Source of the DNA: Bradyrhizobium sp. CCBAU 53338
Lineage (GTDB): Bacteria > Pseudomonadota > Alphaproteobacteria > Rhizobiales > Xanthobacteraceae
Assembly: GCF_015291665.1 (NCBI RefSeq)
Contig: NZ_CP030048.1
Span: 4,650,001 to 4,714,000 of the forward strand
Reading direction: 5' to 3'
DNA length: 64,000 nucleotides
The stretch's first letter is position 1, and each line of letters begins with the position of its first letter. This document shows, piece by piece, positions 52,233 through 60,443 of this stretch. A program made the position numbers and the translations under genes. Under the pieces are notes generated by a model, which was not told where the DNA came from, did no database searches, and was given only the letters and a program-made list of their open reading frames with translations.

Positions 52233-53972
52233 GTGACATCCTTTGGACGTGTGATTTCGGTGCGCGGATCGCTCGCCCGGGTCGGGCTTCTGGCGCAAGG
52301 CCAGATGTCGATCTCGGAAGTTCGGGCCACCGTCGGCCGTTTCGTCAGCATCCGCAGCGGAAGCTCGGTCATCGTCGCCATGATCACCGAGGTGTCCTGC
52401 GAGAATTTGTCGAGCAGTGACAACTACATCGCGATCGCCTCGGTCGACCTGCTCGGCGAAATCCTCAATGCCGCCGACAAGGCCAAATTCCAGCGCGGCG
52501 TCACCAATTACCCGACCATCGGCGACGCCGTGGACCTGATCACCAGCCAGGAGCTGCGCACCATCTACGCGCCGACCGGGTCGGACCAGATCAACGTCGG
52601 CTTCCTCCAGCAGGACCGCTCGGTCATCGCCTATGTCGATGTCGAGGAAATGCTGTCGAAGCACTTTGCGGTGCTGGGGTCGACCGGCGTCGGCAAGTCC
52701 ACCGGCGTCTCGCTGCTGCTCAACGAGATCCTGAAGGCGCGTCCGAACCTGCGCATCTTCCTGCTCGACGTGCACAACGAATATGGCCGCTGCTTCGGCG
52801 ACCGCGCGCTGGTGCTCAACCCGCGAAACCTGAAGCTGCCGTTCTGGCTGTTCAATTTCGAGGAAATCGTCGACGTGCTGTTCGGCGGCCGTGCCGGCGT
52901 GCCCGAAGAACTCGACATCCTCGCGGAAGTGATCCCGCTCGCCAAGGGCGTCTATACCCAGTACCAGAACGCCGACCGCATCGGTCTCAAACGCATCGAC
53001 CCCAAGCAGGTCGGCTACACCGTCGACACGCCGGTGCCGTACCGCCTGGTCGACCTGATGTCGCTGATCGACGAGCGCATGGGCAAGCTGGAAAACCGCT
53101 CCTCGCGCATCATCTATCACAAGCTGATCTCGCGCATCGAAGCCGTGCGCAACGACCCGCGCTACGCCTTCATGTTCGACAACGCCAATGTCGGCGGCGA
53201 CACCATGGCCGAGGTGATCAGCCATCTGTTCCGCCTGCCCGCCAACGGCAAGCCGATGACGGTGATGCAACTCGCCGGCTTTCCGGCCGAGGTCATCGAT
53301 TCCGTCGTCTCGGTTCTATGCCGCATGGCCTTCGATTTCGGCCTGTGGAGCGACGGCGTCTCGCCGCTGCTGTTCGTCTGCGAGGAGGCGCACCGCTACG
53401 CCTCCGCCGACCGCAACATCGGATTCGGCCCGACTCGCAAGGCGGTCTCGCGCATCGCCAAGGAAGGCCGCAAATACGGCGTCTATCTCGGCCTGATCAC
53501 GCAGCGACCGGCCGAGCTCGACGCCACCATCATCTCCCAGTGCAACACGCTGTTCACGATGCGTCTTGCCAACGACCGCGACCAGGCGCTGCTGCGCGCC
53601 GCGGTGTCCGATGCGGCCGCGAACCTGTTGTCCTTCGTGCCGTCGCTCGGCACCCGCGAGGTGCTGGCGTTCGGCGAAGGCGTCGCGCTGCCGACGCGGC
53701 TGCGCTTCAAGGAAGTGCCGCCGCATCAATTGCCGCGCGGCGAAGCCACCATCTCCAGCGTACCCTCGGTTACCGCCGGTCACGACATGCATTTCGTCAG
53801 CGCCGTGCTGGAGCGCTGGCGCGGTGCCACCTCGCAGCGCGACGTGCCGAACGATCCGGTGTTCTCCGCGCCTCCCGCCAAGACGCTCGCGCCCGCCGAG
53901 GCGCCGATGCTGCAACCCTCGTTGGGCCTCGATCCGGATCGCTTCTCGCTGCTGAAGAAGCCGCTGCGGTAA
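52233..53972 (+). CDS. HerA-like hexameric ATPase (DUF87, HAS-barrel)
   Basis: A 579-residue protein with an N-terminal HAS-barrel-like beta domain (about 1-130), a RecA/FtsK-type ATPase with Walker A GSTGVGKST (149-157) and Walker B FVCEEAHRY (about 381-389), the arginine-finger region AKEGRKYGVYLGLITQRP, and a proline-rich tail. The start is GTG at 52233. In archaea HerA works with the nuclease NurA in DNA end resection; no NurA or nuclease gene is next to it here. Standalone alphaproteobacterial members are common and of unknown function. Confidence 0.87.
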   Translation: MTSFGRVISVRGSLARVGLLAQGQMSISEVRATVGRFVSIRSGSSVIVAMITEVSCENLSSSDNYIAIASVDLLGEILNAADKAKFQRGVTNYPTIGDAVDLITSQELRTIYAPTGSDQINVGFLQQDRSVIAYVDVEEMLSKHFAVLGSTGVGKSTGVSLLLNEILKARPNLRIFLLDVHNEYGRCFGDRALVLNPRNLKLPFWLFNFEEIVDVLFGGRAGVPEELDILAEVIPLAKGVYTQYQNADRIGLKRIDPKQVGYTVDTPVPYRLVDLMSLIDERMGKLENRSSRIIYHKLISRIEAVRNDPRYAFMFDNANVGGDTMAEVISHLFRLPANGKPMTVMQLAGFPAEVIDSVVSVLCRMAFDFGLWSDGVSPLLFVCEEAHRYASADRNIGFGPTRKAVSRIAKEGRKYGVYLGLITQRPAELDATIISQCNTLFTMRLANDRDQALLRAAVSDAAANLLSFVPSLGTREVLAFGEGVALPTRLRFKEVPPHQLPRGEATISSVPSVTAGHDMHFVSAVLERWRGATSQRDVPNDPVFSAPPAKTLAPAEAPMLQPSLGLDPDRFSLLKKPLR

Positions 53973-54156
53973 AGCCAGGCTCGCGCCTCAGGTACGCCGC
54001 GGCCTCTTCGATCACTTCCGTCTCTGAAATACTGGATCGTCCGATTGAATCGGACGATGACACCGAGTTCGTGGCGCGTGCGCCCCGCCGGATATCGGCA
54101 GCACATTGAGGCTATCGCCCGCATGGACTATGTTTCCCGGCCCCAAGCCGGAATCC

Positions 54157-54741
54157 ATGCCCATGACAAAGCTCGCGCAACGCTTCCCCGCACCCGCCAT
54201 CGACAGCCTGCCCGACGACATCCGCACGCGCCTGCTCGCGGTGCAGGAGAAGAGCGGCTTCGTGCCCAACGTCTTTCTGACGCTGGCCTACCGGCCCGAC
54301 GAGTTCCGCGCCTTCTTCGCCTATCACGACGCGCTGATGGAGAAGGACGGCGGCCTCACCAAGGCCGAGCGCGAGATGATCGTGGTGGCGACCTCGGCGG
54401 CCAACCAGTGCCAGTATTGCGTGATCGCCCATGGCGCGATCCTGCGCATCCGCGCCAAGAACCCGCTGATAGCCGACCAGATCGCGACCAACTATCGCAA
54501 GGCCGACATCACGCCGCGCGAGAGAGCGATGCTCGATTTCGCGATGAAGATCTCGGCCGACGCACAGCGCAGTTCGGAAGAGGATTTCGCGGCCCTTGCC
54601 CCGCACGGCTTCAGCGACGACGACATCTGGGACATCGCCGCGATCTCGGCCTTCTTCGGATTGTCGAACCGGCTGGCGAATTTCACCGCCATGCGGCCGA
54701 ATGACGAATTCTACCTGATGGGGCGCCTGCCGAAAAAATGA
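54157..54741 (+). CDS. Peroxidase-related AhpD/carboxymuconolactone-decarboxylase-fold protein
   Basis: A protein of 194 residues from MPMTKLAQRF. The redox motif CQYCVIAHG (C-x2-C-x3-H) is the AhpD proton-relay and peroxidase signature, followed by TPRERAMLDFAMKIS and DDDIWDIAAISAFFGLSNRLAN. It matches the uncharacterised peroxidase-related subfamily of AhpD. It probably reduces peroxides or acts as an antioxidant. The start is uncertain: ATGs at 54106, 54130, 54157 and 54163 are in frame and only a weak GGA precedes 54157. A 15-codon ORF overlaps its stop. Confidence 0.87.
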   Translation: MPMTKLAQRFPAPAIDSLPDDIRTRLLAVQEKSGFVPNVFLTLAYRPDEFRAFFAYHDALMEKDGGLTKAEREMIVVATSAANQCQYCVIAHGAILRIRAKNPLIADQIATNYRKADITPRERAMLDFAMKISADAQRSSEEDFAALAPHGFSDDDIWDIAAISAFFGLSNRLANFTAMRPNDEFYLMGRLPKK

Positions 54742-54896
54742 CGGAGCTCGACTGGTCCGATATCCTGCTGCGCCTCGGCGTCTAGCGGCCTGTGCTCAAA
54801 TCTTCCACTCGCTTATTGATCTGAAGCGCCGATAATTGCCGCGACGGGTCTTCGCGGCTGTCGGCCAGCGGAACACGTTCGAACCCGAGAGACACG

Positions 54897-55559
54897 ATGG
54901 ATAGCAGTGCTCACGATCCCGGCGACGTCACGTTCGATTTCCGCGAACTGTCACCGCGCGACAAATACAAGCTGCTGATCGGCACCGTCGTGCCGCGACC
55001 GATCGCGCTGGTGACGACGGTCGATCCGCAAGGGCGGATCAACGCCGCGCCGTTCAGCTTCTTCAATTGCCTGTCGGCCGATCCGCCGATCCTCGCGCTC
55101 GGCGTCGAGAACCATCCGGACATGCGCTTCAAGGACACCGGTCTCAACATCCGCCTGACCGAGGTCTTCACCGTCAACATCGTCTCGCACGCCATAGCCG
55201 AGGCAATGCACGTCTGCGCCGTGCCATTCTCGCCCGAGCATGACGAATTGAAGGCCGCGGGCCTGACCGCAATGCCCGGCAAGACCGTGGCTTCGCCCTG
55301 GATCAAGGAAGCGCCGGCCGCCTTCGAATGCCGTCGCCATATCACGCTCGAGCTCGGCAAGTCGCGCCAGATCATCATGGGTGAGATCTTGTTCGCGCAT
55401 TACCATTCAGACGTCGTCGACGCCGAGCGCCTGCGCATCGACCCTGCGAAGCTCGATGCCATCGCAAGGCTCGGCGGCAGCACCTGCTCGACCATTCGCG
55501 ACCGTTTCGACATGGAGACGCCGACGCTCGACGACTATTGGAGCCAAAGGGAGTCGTAG
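54897..55559 (+). CDS. Flavin reductase-like (FMN-binding split-barrel) protein
   Basis: A 220-residue split-barrel flavoprotein. The conserved region TVVPRPIALVTTVDPQGRINAAPFSFFN is followed by PPILALGVENHPDMRFKDT and NIRLTEVFTVNIVS (pieces), typical of the family that includes NADH:FMN oxidoreductase partners. CCGAGAGACACG precedes the ATG. It is alone between the AhpD-like gene and small hypotheticals. It may supply reduced flavin to a monooxygenase or bind FMN in another role. Confidence 0.87.
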   Translation: MDSSAHDPGDVTFDFRELSPRDKYKLLIGTVVPRPIALVTTVDPQGRINAAPFSFFNCLSADPPILALGVENHPDMRFKDTGLNIRLTEVFTVNIVSHAIAEAMHVCAVPFSPEHDELKAAGLTAMPGKTVASPWIKEAPAAFECRRHITLELGKSRQIIMGEILFAHYHSDVVDAERLRIDPAKLDAIARLGGSTCSTIRDRFDMETPTLDDYWSQRES

Positions 55560-55589
55560 ACGGGCGTCGACTTCAGTCCCGGTCGGCGC

Positions 55590-55787
55590 TCACGACGTAT
55601 GTCCGTCGAAGTCGCCCTCGACAGGGGTCTTCTTGGCGCGCTGGGGAGTCATTCTGGCGGGATCCGGCTGTCCGGGAACACCGCGCGGACCAAGCTGCGC
55701 CCGCTGAAGATCGTCCTCGGAGAACGACGGCTCGACCCCATTGGGTTCCGTCCGACGGGTGGCGTGGATGTCGTCTTTTCTGCTCAT
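55590..55787 (-). CDS. Small hydrophilic hypothetical protein (65 residues)
   Basis: MSRKDDIHATRRTEPNGVEP then a proline-rich, charged tail ending DFDGHTS; probably disordered. AGGAG lies eight bases upstream of the start codon, which is better support than most ORFs of this size have. The middle FSEDDLQRAQLGPRG may form a short helix. No domain recognised. It lies between the flavin reductase gene and other small leftward hypotheticals. Confidence 0.6.
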   Translation of the reverse strand: MSRKDDIHATRRTEPNGVEPSFSEDDLQRAQLGPRGVPGQPDPARMTPQRAKKTPVEGDFDGHTS

Positions 55788-55836
55788 GCCGTGCTCCTGT
55801 CGCAGCTGGAGACGCCGGAGTTCCGCGTCGAGCGAG

Positions 55837-56058
55837 CTAGTTCCGCCGAGGCGATTTCGGAATCAGGCGTCGATCGTGCACTTCGTACGTGGCGTCATCG
55901 CCGTCCTCGCGAACGAGCTCACTCGCCCGCCGCGTCCAATCCTCGGCCTGTTGAAGCCAGTGTTGGCGCCGGGCCGGTTCATGCTCGGCCTGTTCCAGGC
56001 AAATCCGCGCCTTGTCCAGATATGTCTTGCGCTGCTCGTCCAATTTGGTGTCCCGCAT
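55837..56058 (-). CDS. Small helical hypothetical protein (73 residues)
   Basis: MRDTKLDEQRKTYLDKARIC then a strongly helical LEQAEHEPARRQHWLQQAEDW, resembling the short leftover-helix proteins common in rhizobia that carry a Q-A-E repeat. The tail EVHDRRLIPKSPRRN is basic. The upstream frame is open but looks non-coding (alternating arginine-rich). Start support is weak. Function unknown. Confidence 0.55.
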   Translation of the reverse strand: MRDTKLDEQRKTYLDKARICLEQAEHEPARRQHWLQQAEDWTRRASELVREDGDDATYEVHDRRLIPKSPRRN

Positions 56059-56189
56059 CGCTTGCCGATGCGTGTCAAATCGGCACCCGGTGCGAGCGTT
56101 CCACCCCGGAGCAATTGTTGAAGTGTGGGAACGGCCTCTAAGCTTGCATTTCAAGGGAACAACTGCGTCTCTTCCGCGTCTCGGCGGAG

Positions 56190-56432
56190 CTAGCCATCCG
56201 CTTGTTCCTCCACCTCGAGCTTGATCGACACTTTCAGGCACGGCGCGTGCTCGTCCTCGCGAACATCGACGACGACATGATCGGCGCTGCCGGCCACGAA
56301 TGCATCGCGCGCAATAGACGTCCCGGTCAGCACGGCCTCCTTGCGTGCAACGTCGACATTCGCGAAGTCCTGACCGTCTTCGTCGCGGAACAGGTGGCCG
56401 TCCTCGTGAACGTCGAAATGAAATCGCGGCAT
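56190..56432 (-). CDS. DUF6894-like small protein
   Basis: An 80-residue protein starting MPRFHFDVHEDGHLFRDEDG, with QDFANVDVARKEAVLTGTSIARDAF. This is the pattern of the DUF6894 family as I recall it: a short acidic protein with an N-terminal FHF motif, very numerous in Bradyrhizobium. It ends a leftward pair with the Crp/Fnr gene; the track start at 56444 overlaps that gene by four bases (ATGA), so MRHPMPRF is also possible. Function unknown. Confidence 0.7.
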   Translation of the reverse strand: MPRFHFDVHEDGHLFRDEDGQDFANVDVARKEAVLTGTSIARDAFVAGSADHVVVDVREDEHAPCLKVSIKLEVEEQADG

Positions 56433-56440
56433 CGGGTGCC

Positions 56441-57172
56441 TCAAAGCGCTGGCGATTGATGGAGATAACGGCCGTCGAAATCAGCAAGTTCCAGAAATCT
56501 CCGCTCGTCGAGTACCGTGACGCGGCCGCGGTTGAGCTCGACGATTCCCTCCTCGCGCAGTTGCCTGATCACGCGATTTGCATGCACAGCGGTGATGCCC
56601 AGGGCCTCGCCGATCTGTTCCTGGGTCAGCGGCATCTCGAAGCTCGCCCCGTCGACGCGCCCGACGATCCGCAGGCGTTCGCGCAGCTCGATCATGACGT
56701 GGACAAGCCGCGCCGGCGCAGGACGCTGGCCGACATTGACGATCCATTCGCGGAACATGGCGGCGTCGATCAGCGTGTCCCGCCAGAACATCTCGGCGAC
56801 GACAGGCCTGCGGCGATGCAGCTTTTGCAGCGTCTCGTGGCTGATGAAGCCGAGCGTCGCCGGCGTCAGAGTGGACAGATCATGGTCCATCACGTGGAGG
56901 AACAGGCTCATCAGGTCAGGGATTTCGCCGGGAATATGCAGCGAGAGAATCTGGCGCTTGCCGCTCGCGATCGTCTTGGAGCGCGCGCAGAAGCCGTCGG
57001 CAATCAGGACGCAGTCGGTCGCGCGCTCGCCGTCACGCACCACCGCCCTCTCGGCCGGATACTGGCGCACCGAAATGGGGAGGGATTCGATCTCCTTGAT
57101 GTCCTCGTCCGCGATCGCGGACGATATGCGCAGGCGCCTGATGAGAGCCGCGCGGATCGCGTCGCTGGTCAC
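56441..57172 (-). CDS. Crp/Fnr-family transcriptional regulator
   Basis: A 243-residue regulator with an N-terminal cyclic-nucleotide-type sensor domain (about 20-140) and a C-terminal winged helix containing PLTQEQIGEALGITAVHANRVIRQLREEGIVELNRGRV (pieces). Unlike FNR it lacks the N-terminal cluster cysteines, and the cNMP pocket residues are not conserved, so the ligand is unknown. It probably responds to redox, oxygen or stress through an FixK-like or degenerate mechanism. It is divergent from the 57333 gene and co-transcribed with the DUF6894-like gene. Confidence 0.87.
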   Translation of the reverse strand: MTSDAIRAALIRRLRISSAIADEDIKEIESLPISVRQYPAERAVVRDGERATDCVLIADGFCARSKTIASGKRQILSLHIPGEIPDLMSLFLHVMDHDLSTLTPATLGFISHETLQKLHRRRPVVAEMFWRDTLIDAAMFREWIVNVGQRPAPARLVHVMIELRERLRIVGRVDGASFEMPLTQEQIGEALGITAVHANRVIRQLREEGIVELNRGRVTVLDERRFLELADFDGRYLHQSPAL

Positions 57173-57332
57173 TTCGCTTAACTCCGGTCGTGAACAAGGA
57201 GCCGAGGTTGGGCTGCGATGGCGTCATGCGCCATCGCGGGGAAAAACCCGCAATCGGCTTCACTGGTTCCAACAAAAGTTAAGGACGCGGTTTTCCCGCA
57301 CATGATCTGCTCGACTCTCGAAAGGGCAAATC

Positions 57333-57536
57333 ATGACCAAGAAACGCAACCGTACGCGACCGGCCTTGTCCCTCCAGGAGCGCCTCAACAAGTTCACGGA
57401 GGCAGCCAGAGCCGCAGCCAGGAAGCTCCCGGCCGGCGCCGAACGTCACGCCTTGCTGCAGAAGGTGCGTGACGGTGAAACCGCGGCCGACATGGAGCGA
57501 TTGCTGTCCTCGCCCGACCAGCCAAATCCGAAATGA
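57333..57536 (+). CDS. Small basic hypothetical protein (67 residues)
   Basis: MTKKRNRTRPALSLQERLNK continues with a helical FTEAARAAARKLPAGAERHAL and a polar tail. The basic N-terminus could bind nucleic acid or membrane phospholipid. GAAAGGGCAAATC precedes the start. Many rhizobial genomes carry short proteins of this composition. Function unknown. Confidence 0.65.
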   Translation: MTKKRNRTRPALSLQERLNKFTEAARAAARKLPAGAERHALLQKVRDGETAADMERLLSSPDQPNPK

Positions 57537-57559
57537 TCGCGCGCGATAGCGCTATGGCG

Positions 57560-57703
57560 CTAGTGATTGACCATCAGCGGAAGCGCGGGCGCGAAGCGCT
57601 CGGCAAATGTCAGAGTCCTCGCCTGGTGGACTGCAGCGAACGAGGCCGAAATTCCTGCTGAAGCGACCGCCACCAAGGCAATTGCAAAAACCAGACGGCG
57701 CAT
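57560..57703 (-). CDS. Secreted 47-residue microprotein with signal peptide
   Basis: MRRLVFAIALVAVASAGISA is a clear signal peptide (cleavage likely near SFAA, residue 24), leaving a mature peptide of about 23 residues, VHQARTLTFAERFAPALPLM and VNH. AGGAGG lies seven bases upstream of the ATG, strong support. It is convergent with 57333-57536, 23 bases away. It may be a periplasmic or secreted peptide. Function unknown. Confidence 0.6.
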   Translation of the reverse strand: MRRLVFAIALVAVASAGISASFAAVHQARTLTFAERFAPALPLMVNH

Positions 57704-57973
57704 GTGAGCCTCCTGTGTGAGCTCGACTACAACGATTAAGTGGGTCGCTGTGTTTCAGGACGGTTTCGTCGGCGCGGAAAATGATTGCGTTCAAGCGGCT
57801 GTGATCGGATTCAGCTTACCGGGCCGCAGGTCATAACCAACTCATGAGTATCGCCGTCGTCTTGCGGCCAACGCGAGCGGGGAATTTCACTCCCGCGATC
57901 ACGATCATGAATCGCAAGACGGCCGCGAGGAGCAGCAATTTGCTCGAGTGCGGAGTCTTCGAGGAATGTTCAG

Positions 57974-58129
57974 ATGAAAATCGTGATCCAGAGGCTCAAT
58001 GGTCTATGGCACCTCATCGTCGGGTCGTGTCGGATCCGTACGCCGTTCCTGGAAACCCAGGATCGCGCACTGGTCGTCACTTACGCCCGCCGTGCTTATC
58101 CCGGCGCCAAGATCTTCCAGCGCGACTGA
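57974..58129 (+). CDS. Small hypothetical protein (51 residues)
   Basis: MKIVIQRLNGLWHLIVGSCR then IRTPFLETQDRALVVTYARR and a short end. Strand-helix composition looks globular (a possible small beta-beta-alpha unit). GAGGAATGTTCAG precedes the ATG. It is convergent with the ParB-like gene, 16 bases away. No family recognised. Confidence 0.45.
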   Translation: MKIVIQRLNGLWHLIVGSCRIRTPFLETQDRALVVTYARRAYPGAKIFQRD

Positions 58130-58145
58130 TGCGAGCGTCAGCGCC

Positions 58146-58772
58146 TCAATCGTCCGATGCCGGCCCGCACCAGCCGGGCAGATAGACCGCGTCCCTGCTC
58201 CTGGCCGCGGCCAGGGCTTTCTCGAGCGCCTTGTCGAAATTGGCATCCACCGCCTTGCGCGTCAGTTTTCGGCGCAGGAAGTCGGCCCACAGGAATTCGG
58301 AGAACGGCGTCGTATCCTTGGCAAAGCCCCCCATGCGGCGCAGCTCGCCGGCGAGGCTGCGGAAAGGATCGTCCTTGAGATCGGCGACCGATTTCGGCAG
58401 ATCGCGAAACGGGCGGCGCTCGCCCTTGGAGTCGTAAGGATAGACCCAGCGCTTGTTGTCCATCACGCCCCAGAACGCTTCGCGCTCGACCATGCGGAGA
58501 TCGCCGACCACCGTGACCAGCACCTGCTTGATGCCCTCGTCGTGCAGCGCGCGGCCGAGATGGTGATGGTCGATGACGTAGTAGCGCCCGTCGGGTCCGG
58601 CGACGACGGGGATCATGTGGGTGCCGAGCAGGTCGGACTGCTTCTTCTTGTCGTGCTCGCGCCAGCGCTTGCGCTTCTCCTTGACCTCGCGCATGCCGAC
58701 CGTCATCTGCGTCGGCCGCAGCGACAGGATCGACACCGGGTGCACTCTCGGCTCGCGCGCATTGGTTGTCAT
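58146..58772 (-). CDS. ParB-like nuclease-fold protein (ParB/Srx superfamily)
   Basis: A 208-residue protein starting MTTNAREPRVHPVSILSLRP. It keeps ParB-like landmarks: SLRPTQMTVGMREVKEKRK, then VVAGPDGRYYVIDHHHLGRAL, the DHHHLGR box being the analogue of the ParB GERR motif. The ParB helix-turn-helix and dimer domains are absent, so it is not the segregation protein. Members of this group are annotated as ParB-like nucleases with unknown roles. The start follows GAGG nine bases upstream; it is monocistronic. Confidence 0.8.
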   Translation of the reverse strand: MTTNAREPRVHPVSILSLRPTQMTVGMREVKEKRKRWREHDKKKQSDLLGTHMIPVVAGPDGRYYVIDHHHLGRALHDEGIKQVLVTVVGDLRMVEREAFWGVMDNKRWVYPYDSKGERRPFRDLPKSVADLKDDPFRSLAGELRRMGGFAKDTTPFSEFLWADFLRRKLTRKAVDANFDKALEKALAAARSRDAVYLPGWCGPASDD

Positions 58773-59098
58773 GATCGAACGGCCTCTCGTCTGGTGGCGC
58801 CTGTGGTCCGGGTTCCCGATTATGCCATGGGCCTTGCCGCGGCAATATGGGCTCGGGGCTGGGCAGCGCGGTTGTCCCGGCTGTTGTTGCAGTGCAATCC
58901 GTGCGCCCCTGACGCCGCGATGACAACCTGCTCCGAACGGCGTTCGCCCCTCGCCGAGAGCGCCCAAAAGCAGCGTCCGAGACGGGCCAGGAAAAATGAT
59001 GCGAACGTGGAATGCACGTGCGCGTCGAGAAGATTTTCTGCAACGACTGTGTTGCCTATGCTATCTAAAAATCGCTGCTTCGGAGTAATCCCCGCCCC
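58773..59098. other. Intergenic region between the ParB-like gene and the 59099 ORF; no gene seen
   Basis: About 326 bases. The long open frames here are arginine-, alanine- and glycine-rich and look like antisense shadows. An AT-rich part, GTGTTGCCTATGCTATCTAA, lies 40-60 bases before the 59099 start and could hold its promoter (TGCTATCTA resembles an extended -10). Confidence 0.4.
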
Positions 59099-59443
59099 AT
59101 GAAATCCCAGCGGCCCATAACCTCAGACGACGAGCACCGGGTGCTCCAGTTCAGGCCGCGCACGACGCCCTCTCCGGTGGTCCACCGGGGCAGCGGTATC
59201 GTACAGCCACTGCATGCAGCGACGCCCGAGCCGCTCGACCTGTCTCGCTACGAGCAGCCGCGCGAGGAGACGGACGATTTCCGCCATCGCATGCTCGCCA
59301 ATATCGCCGCGCTCGCCTTCACCATCGCGCTGATCGCAATCGGGATCTGGCTCGCCGTCAGCATCGCCGATCTGCGCCGGACCCAGGATTGCGTGCTGAT
59401 GGGCCGTCGGGACTGCGTCAAGATCACGACGCCGCACATCTAG
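59099..59443 (+). CDS. Hypothetical single-pass membrane protein (114 residues)
   Basis: MKSQRPITSDDEHRVLQFRP starts a polar 65-residue N-terminal part, followed by one hydrophobic helix (ANIAALAFTIALIAIGIWLA, about 67-86) and a short tail with two cysteines (TQDCVLMGRRDCVKI). The conserved LQFRPR start is recalled from other Bradyrhizobium proteins. The last part faces the periplasm if the N-terminus is inside. Function unknown. It is the last gene before the lipid A locus. Confidence 0.65.
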   Translation: MKSQRPITSDDEHRVLQFRPRTTPSPVVHRGSGIVQPLHAATPEPLDLSRYEQPREETDDFRHRMLANIAALAFTIALIAIGIWLAVSIADLRRTQDCVLMGRRDCVKITTPHI

Positions 59444-59674
59444 GCCTCACCCCGGCCCCAAGGCCGTGCCCCCGGTGGACACCGCTCCGGACCGGCGTCC
59501 CCAGGCCTGTCCACGGCCCTGTCCGGCTCCATTGAACTCAGGGCGGCGCTCCGATATACGGGCTCTCGACCCATCCAGAGGGGGGTTAGAGGGCGTCATT
59601 TGGGGCGCGATGCCCACCCACCGTGCCACTCTGGGATATCTGAAAAATACCTGCAATATATCAAAGGCTTAGTG

Positions 59675-59962
59675 ATGTCCTCTACATTCGATCAGGTCGC
59701 TACGATCATCGCTGAAACCTGCGACATCCCGCGCGACACGATCACGCCGGATAGCCACGCCATCGATGACCTCGGCATCGACAGCCTCGATTTCCTGGAC
59801 ATCGCGTTCGCGATCGACAAGCAGTTCGGCATCAAGCTGCCGCTGGAAAAGTGGACGCAGGAAGTCAACGACGGCAAGGCCACCACCGAGCAGTATTTCG
59901 TGCTGAAGAACCTGTGCGCGCGCATCGACGAGCTGGTTGCCGCCAAGGGCGCGAGCGCCTAA
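59675..59962 (+). CDS. acpXL: Acyl carrier protein AcpXL for very-long-chain lipid A acyl groups
   Basis: A 95-residue acyl carrier protein. The phosphopantetheine serine is Ser37 in [18 protein letters not shown]. It is longer than AcpP and ends VAAKGASA. It opens the rhizobial acpXL-fabZXL-fabF2XL-fabF1XL-lpxXL gene set that makes 27-hydroxyoctacosanoate for lipid A. GTG at 59672 is also possible, directly before the ATG. It ends 10 bases before fabZXL. Confidence 0.93.
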   Translation: MSSTFDQVATIIAETCDIPRDTITPDSHAIDDLGIDSLDFLDIAFAIDKQFGIKLPLEKWTQEVNDGKATTEQYFVLKNLCARIDELVAAKGASA

Positions 59963-59972
59963 TCGGGCGATC

Positions 59973-60443
59973 ATGCAACTCGAATACTTCCACATGATCG
60001 ATCGCATCGTCGACCTCAAGGTCGACGAGAAGACGATCGTCGTCGAGGCCCAGGTCCCCCAGGAGAGCACCATCTTCGAGGGGCACTTTCCGGGCTATCC
60101 CCTGATGCCTGGCGTGCTGCTGATCGAATCGATGGCGCAGGCTTCGGGCTTTCTCCTGCTTGGCGTCTTGAAGTTCGAGCGCATGCCGATTCTGGCCGCC
60201 GTGAAGGAAGCCAAGGTGCGCGGCTCGGTGTTTCCGGGTGACCTGATGACCCTCGAGGCGAGCGTGGCCCATGAGGGCTCGGGCTATGCCATGACCGAGG
60301 CCAAGATCCGGGTCGGCGGCAAGCTGCGCGCGAATTCGACACTCACCTTCACGCTGATCCCCTTCCCCAATGCGGATATGCGCGGATACATGGACGCGGT
60401 CGCGCAACGCGTCGGCTTTCCGCAACAGGCCGTCTCGCCATGA
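59973..60443 (+). CDS. fabZXL: 3-hydroxyacyl-ACP dehydratase FabZXL
   Basis: A 156-residue hot-dog-fold dehydratase. The catalytic His38 and Glu52 are in FEGHFPGYPLMPGVLLIESMAQ (pieces), the FabZ/FabA signature. The start at 59973 (MQLEYFHM) fits the FabZ length; an upstream in-frame ATG is inside acpXL. Its stop overlaps fabF2XL by four bases (ATGA). It would work with AcpXL in elongating the very long chain. Confidence 0.92.
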   Translation: MQLEYFHMIDRIVDLKVDEKTIVVEAQVPQESTIFEGHFPGYPLMPGVLLIESMAQASGFLLLGVLKFERMPILAAVKEAKVRGSVFPGDLMTLEASVAHEGSGYAMTEAKIRVGGKLRANSTLTFTLIPFPNADMRGYMDAVAQRVGFPQQAVSP

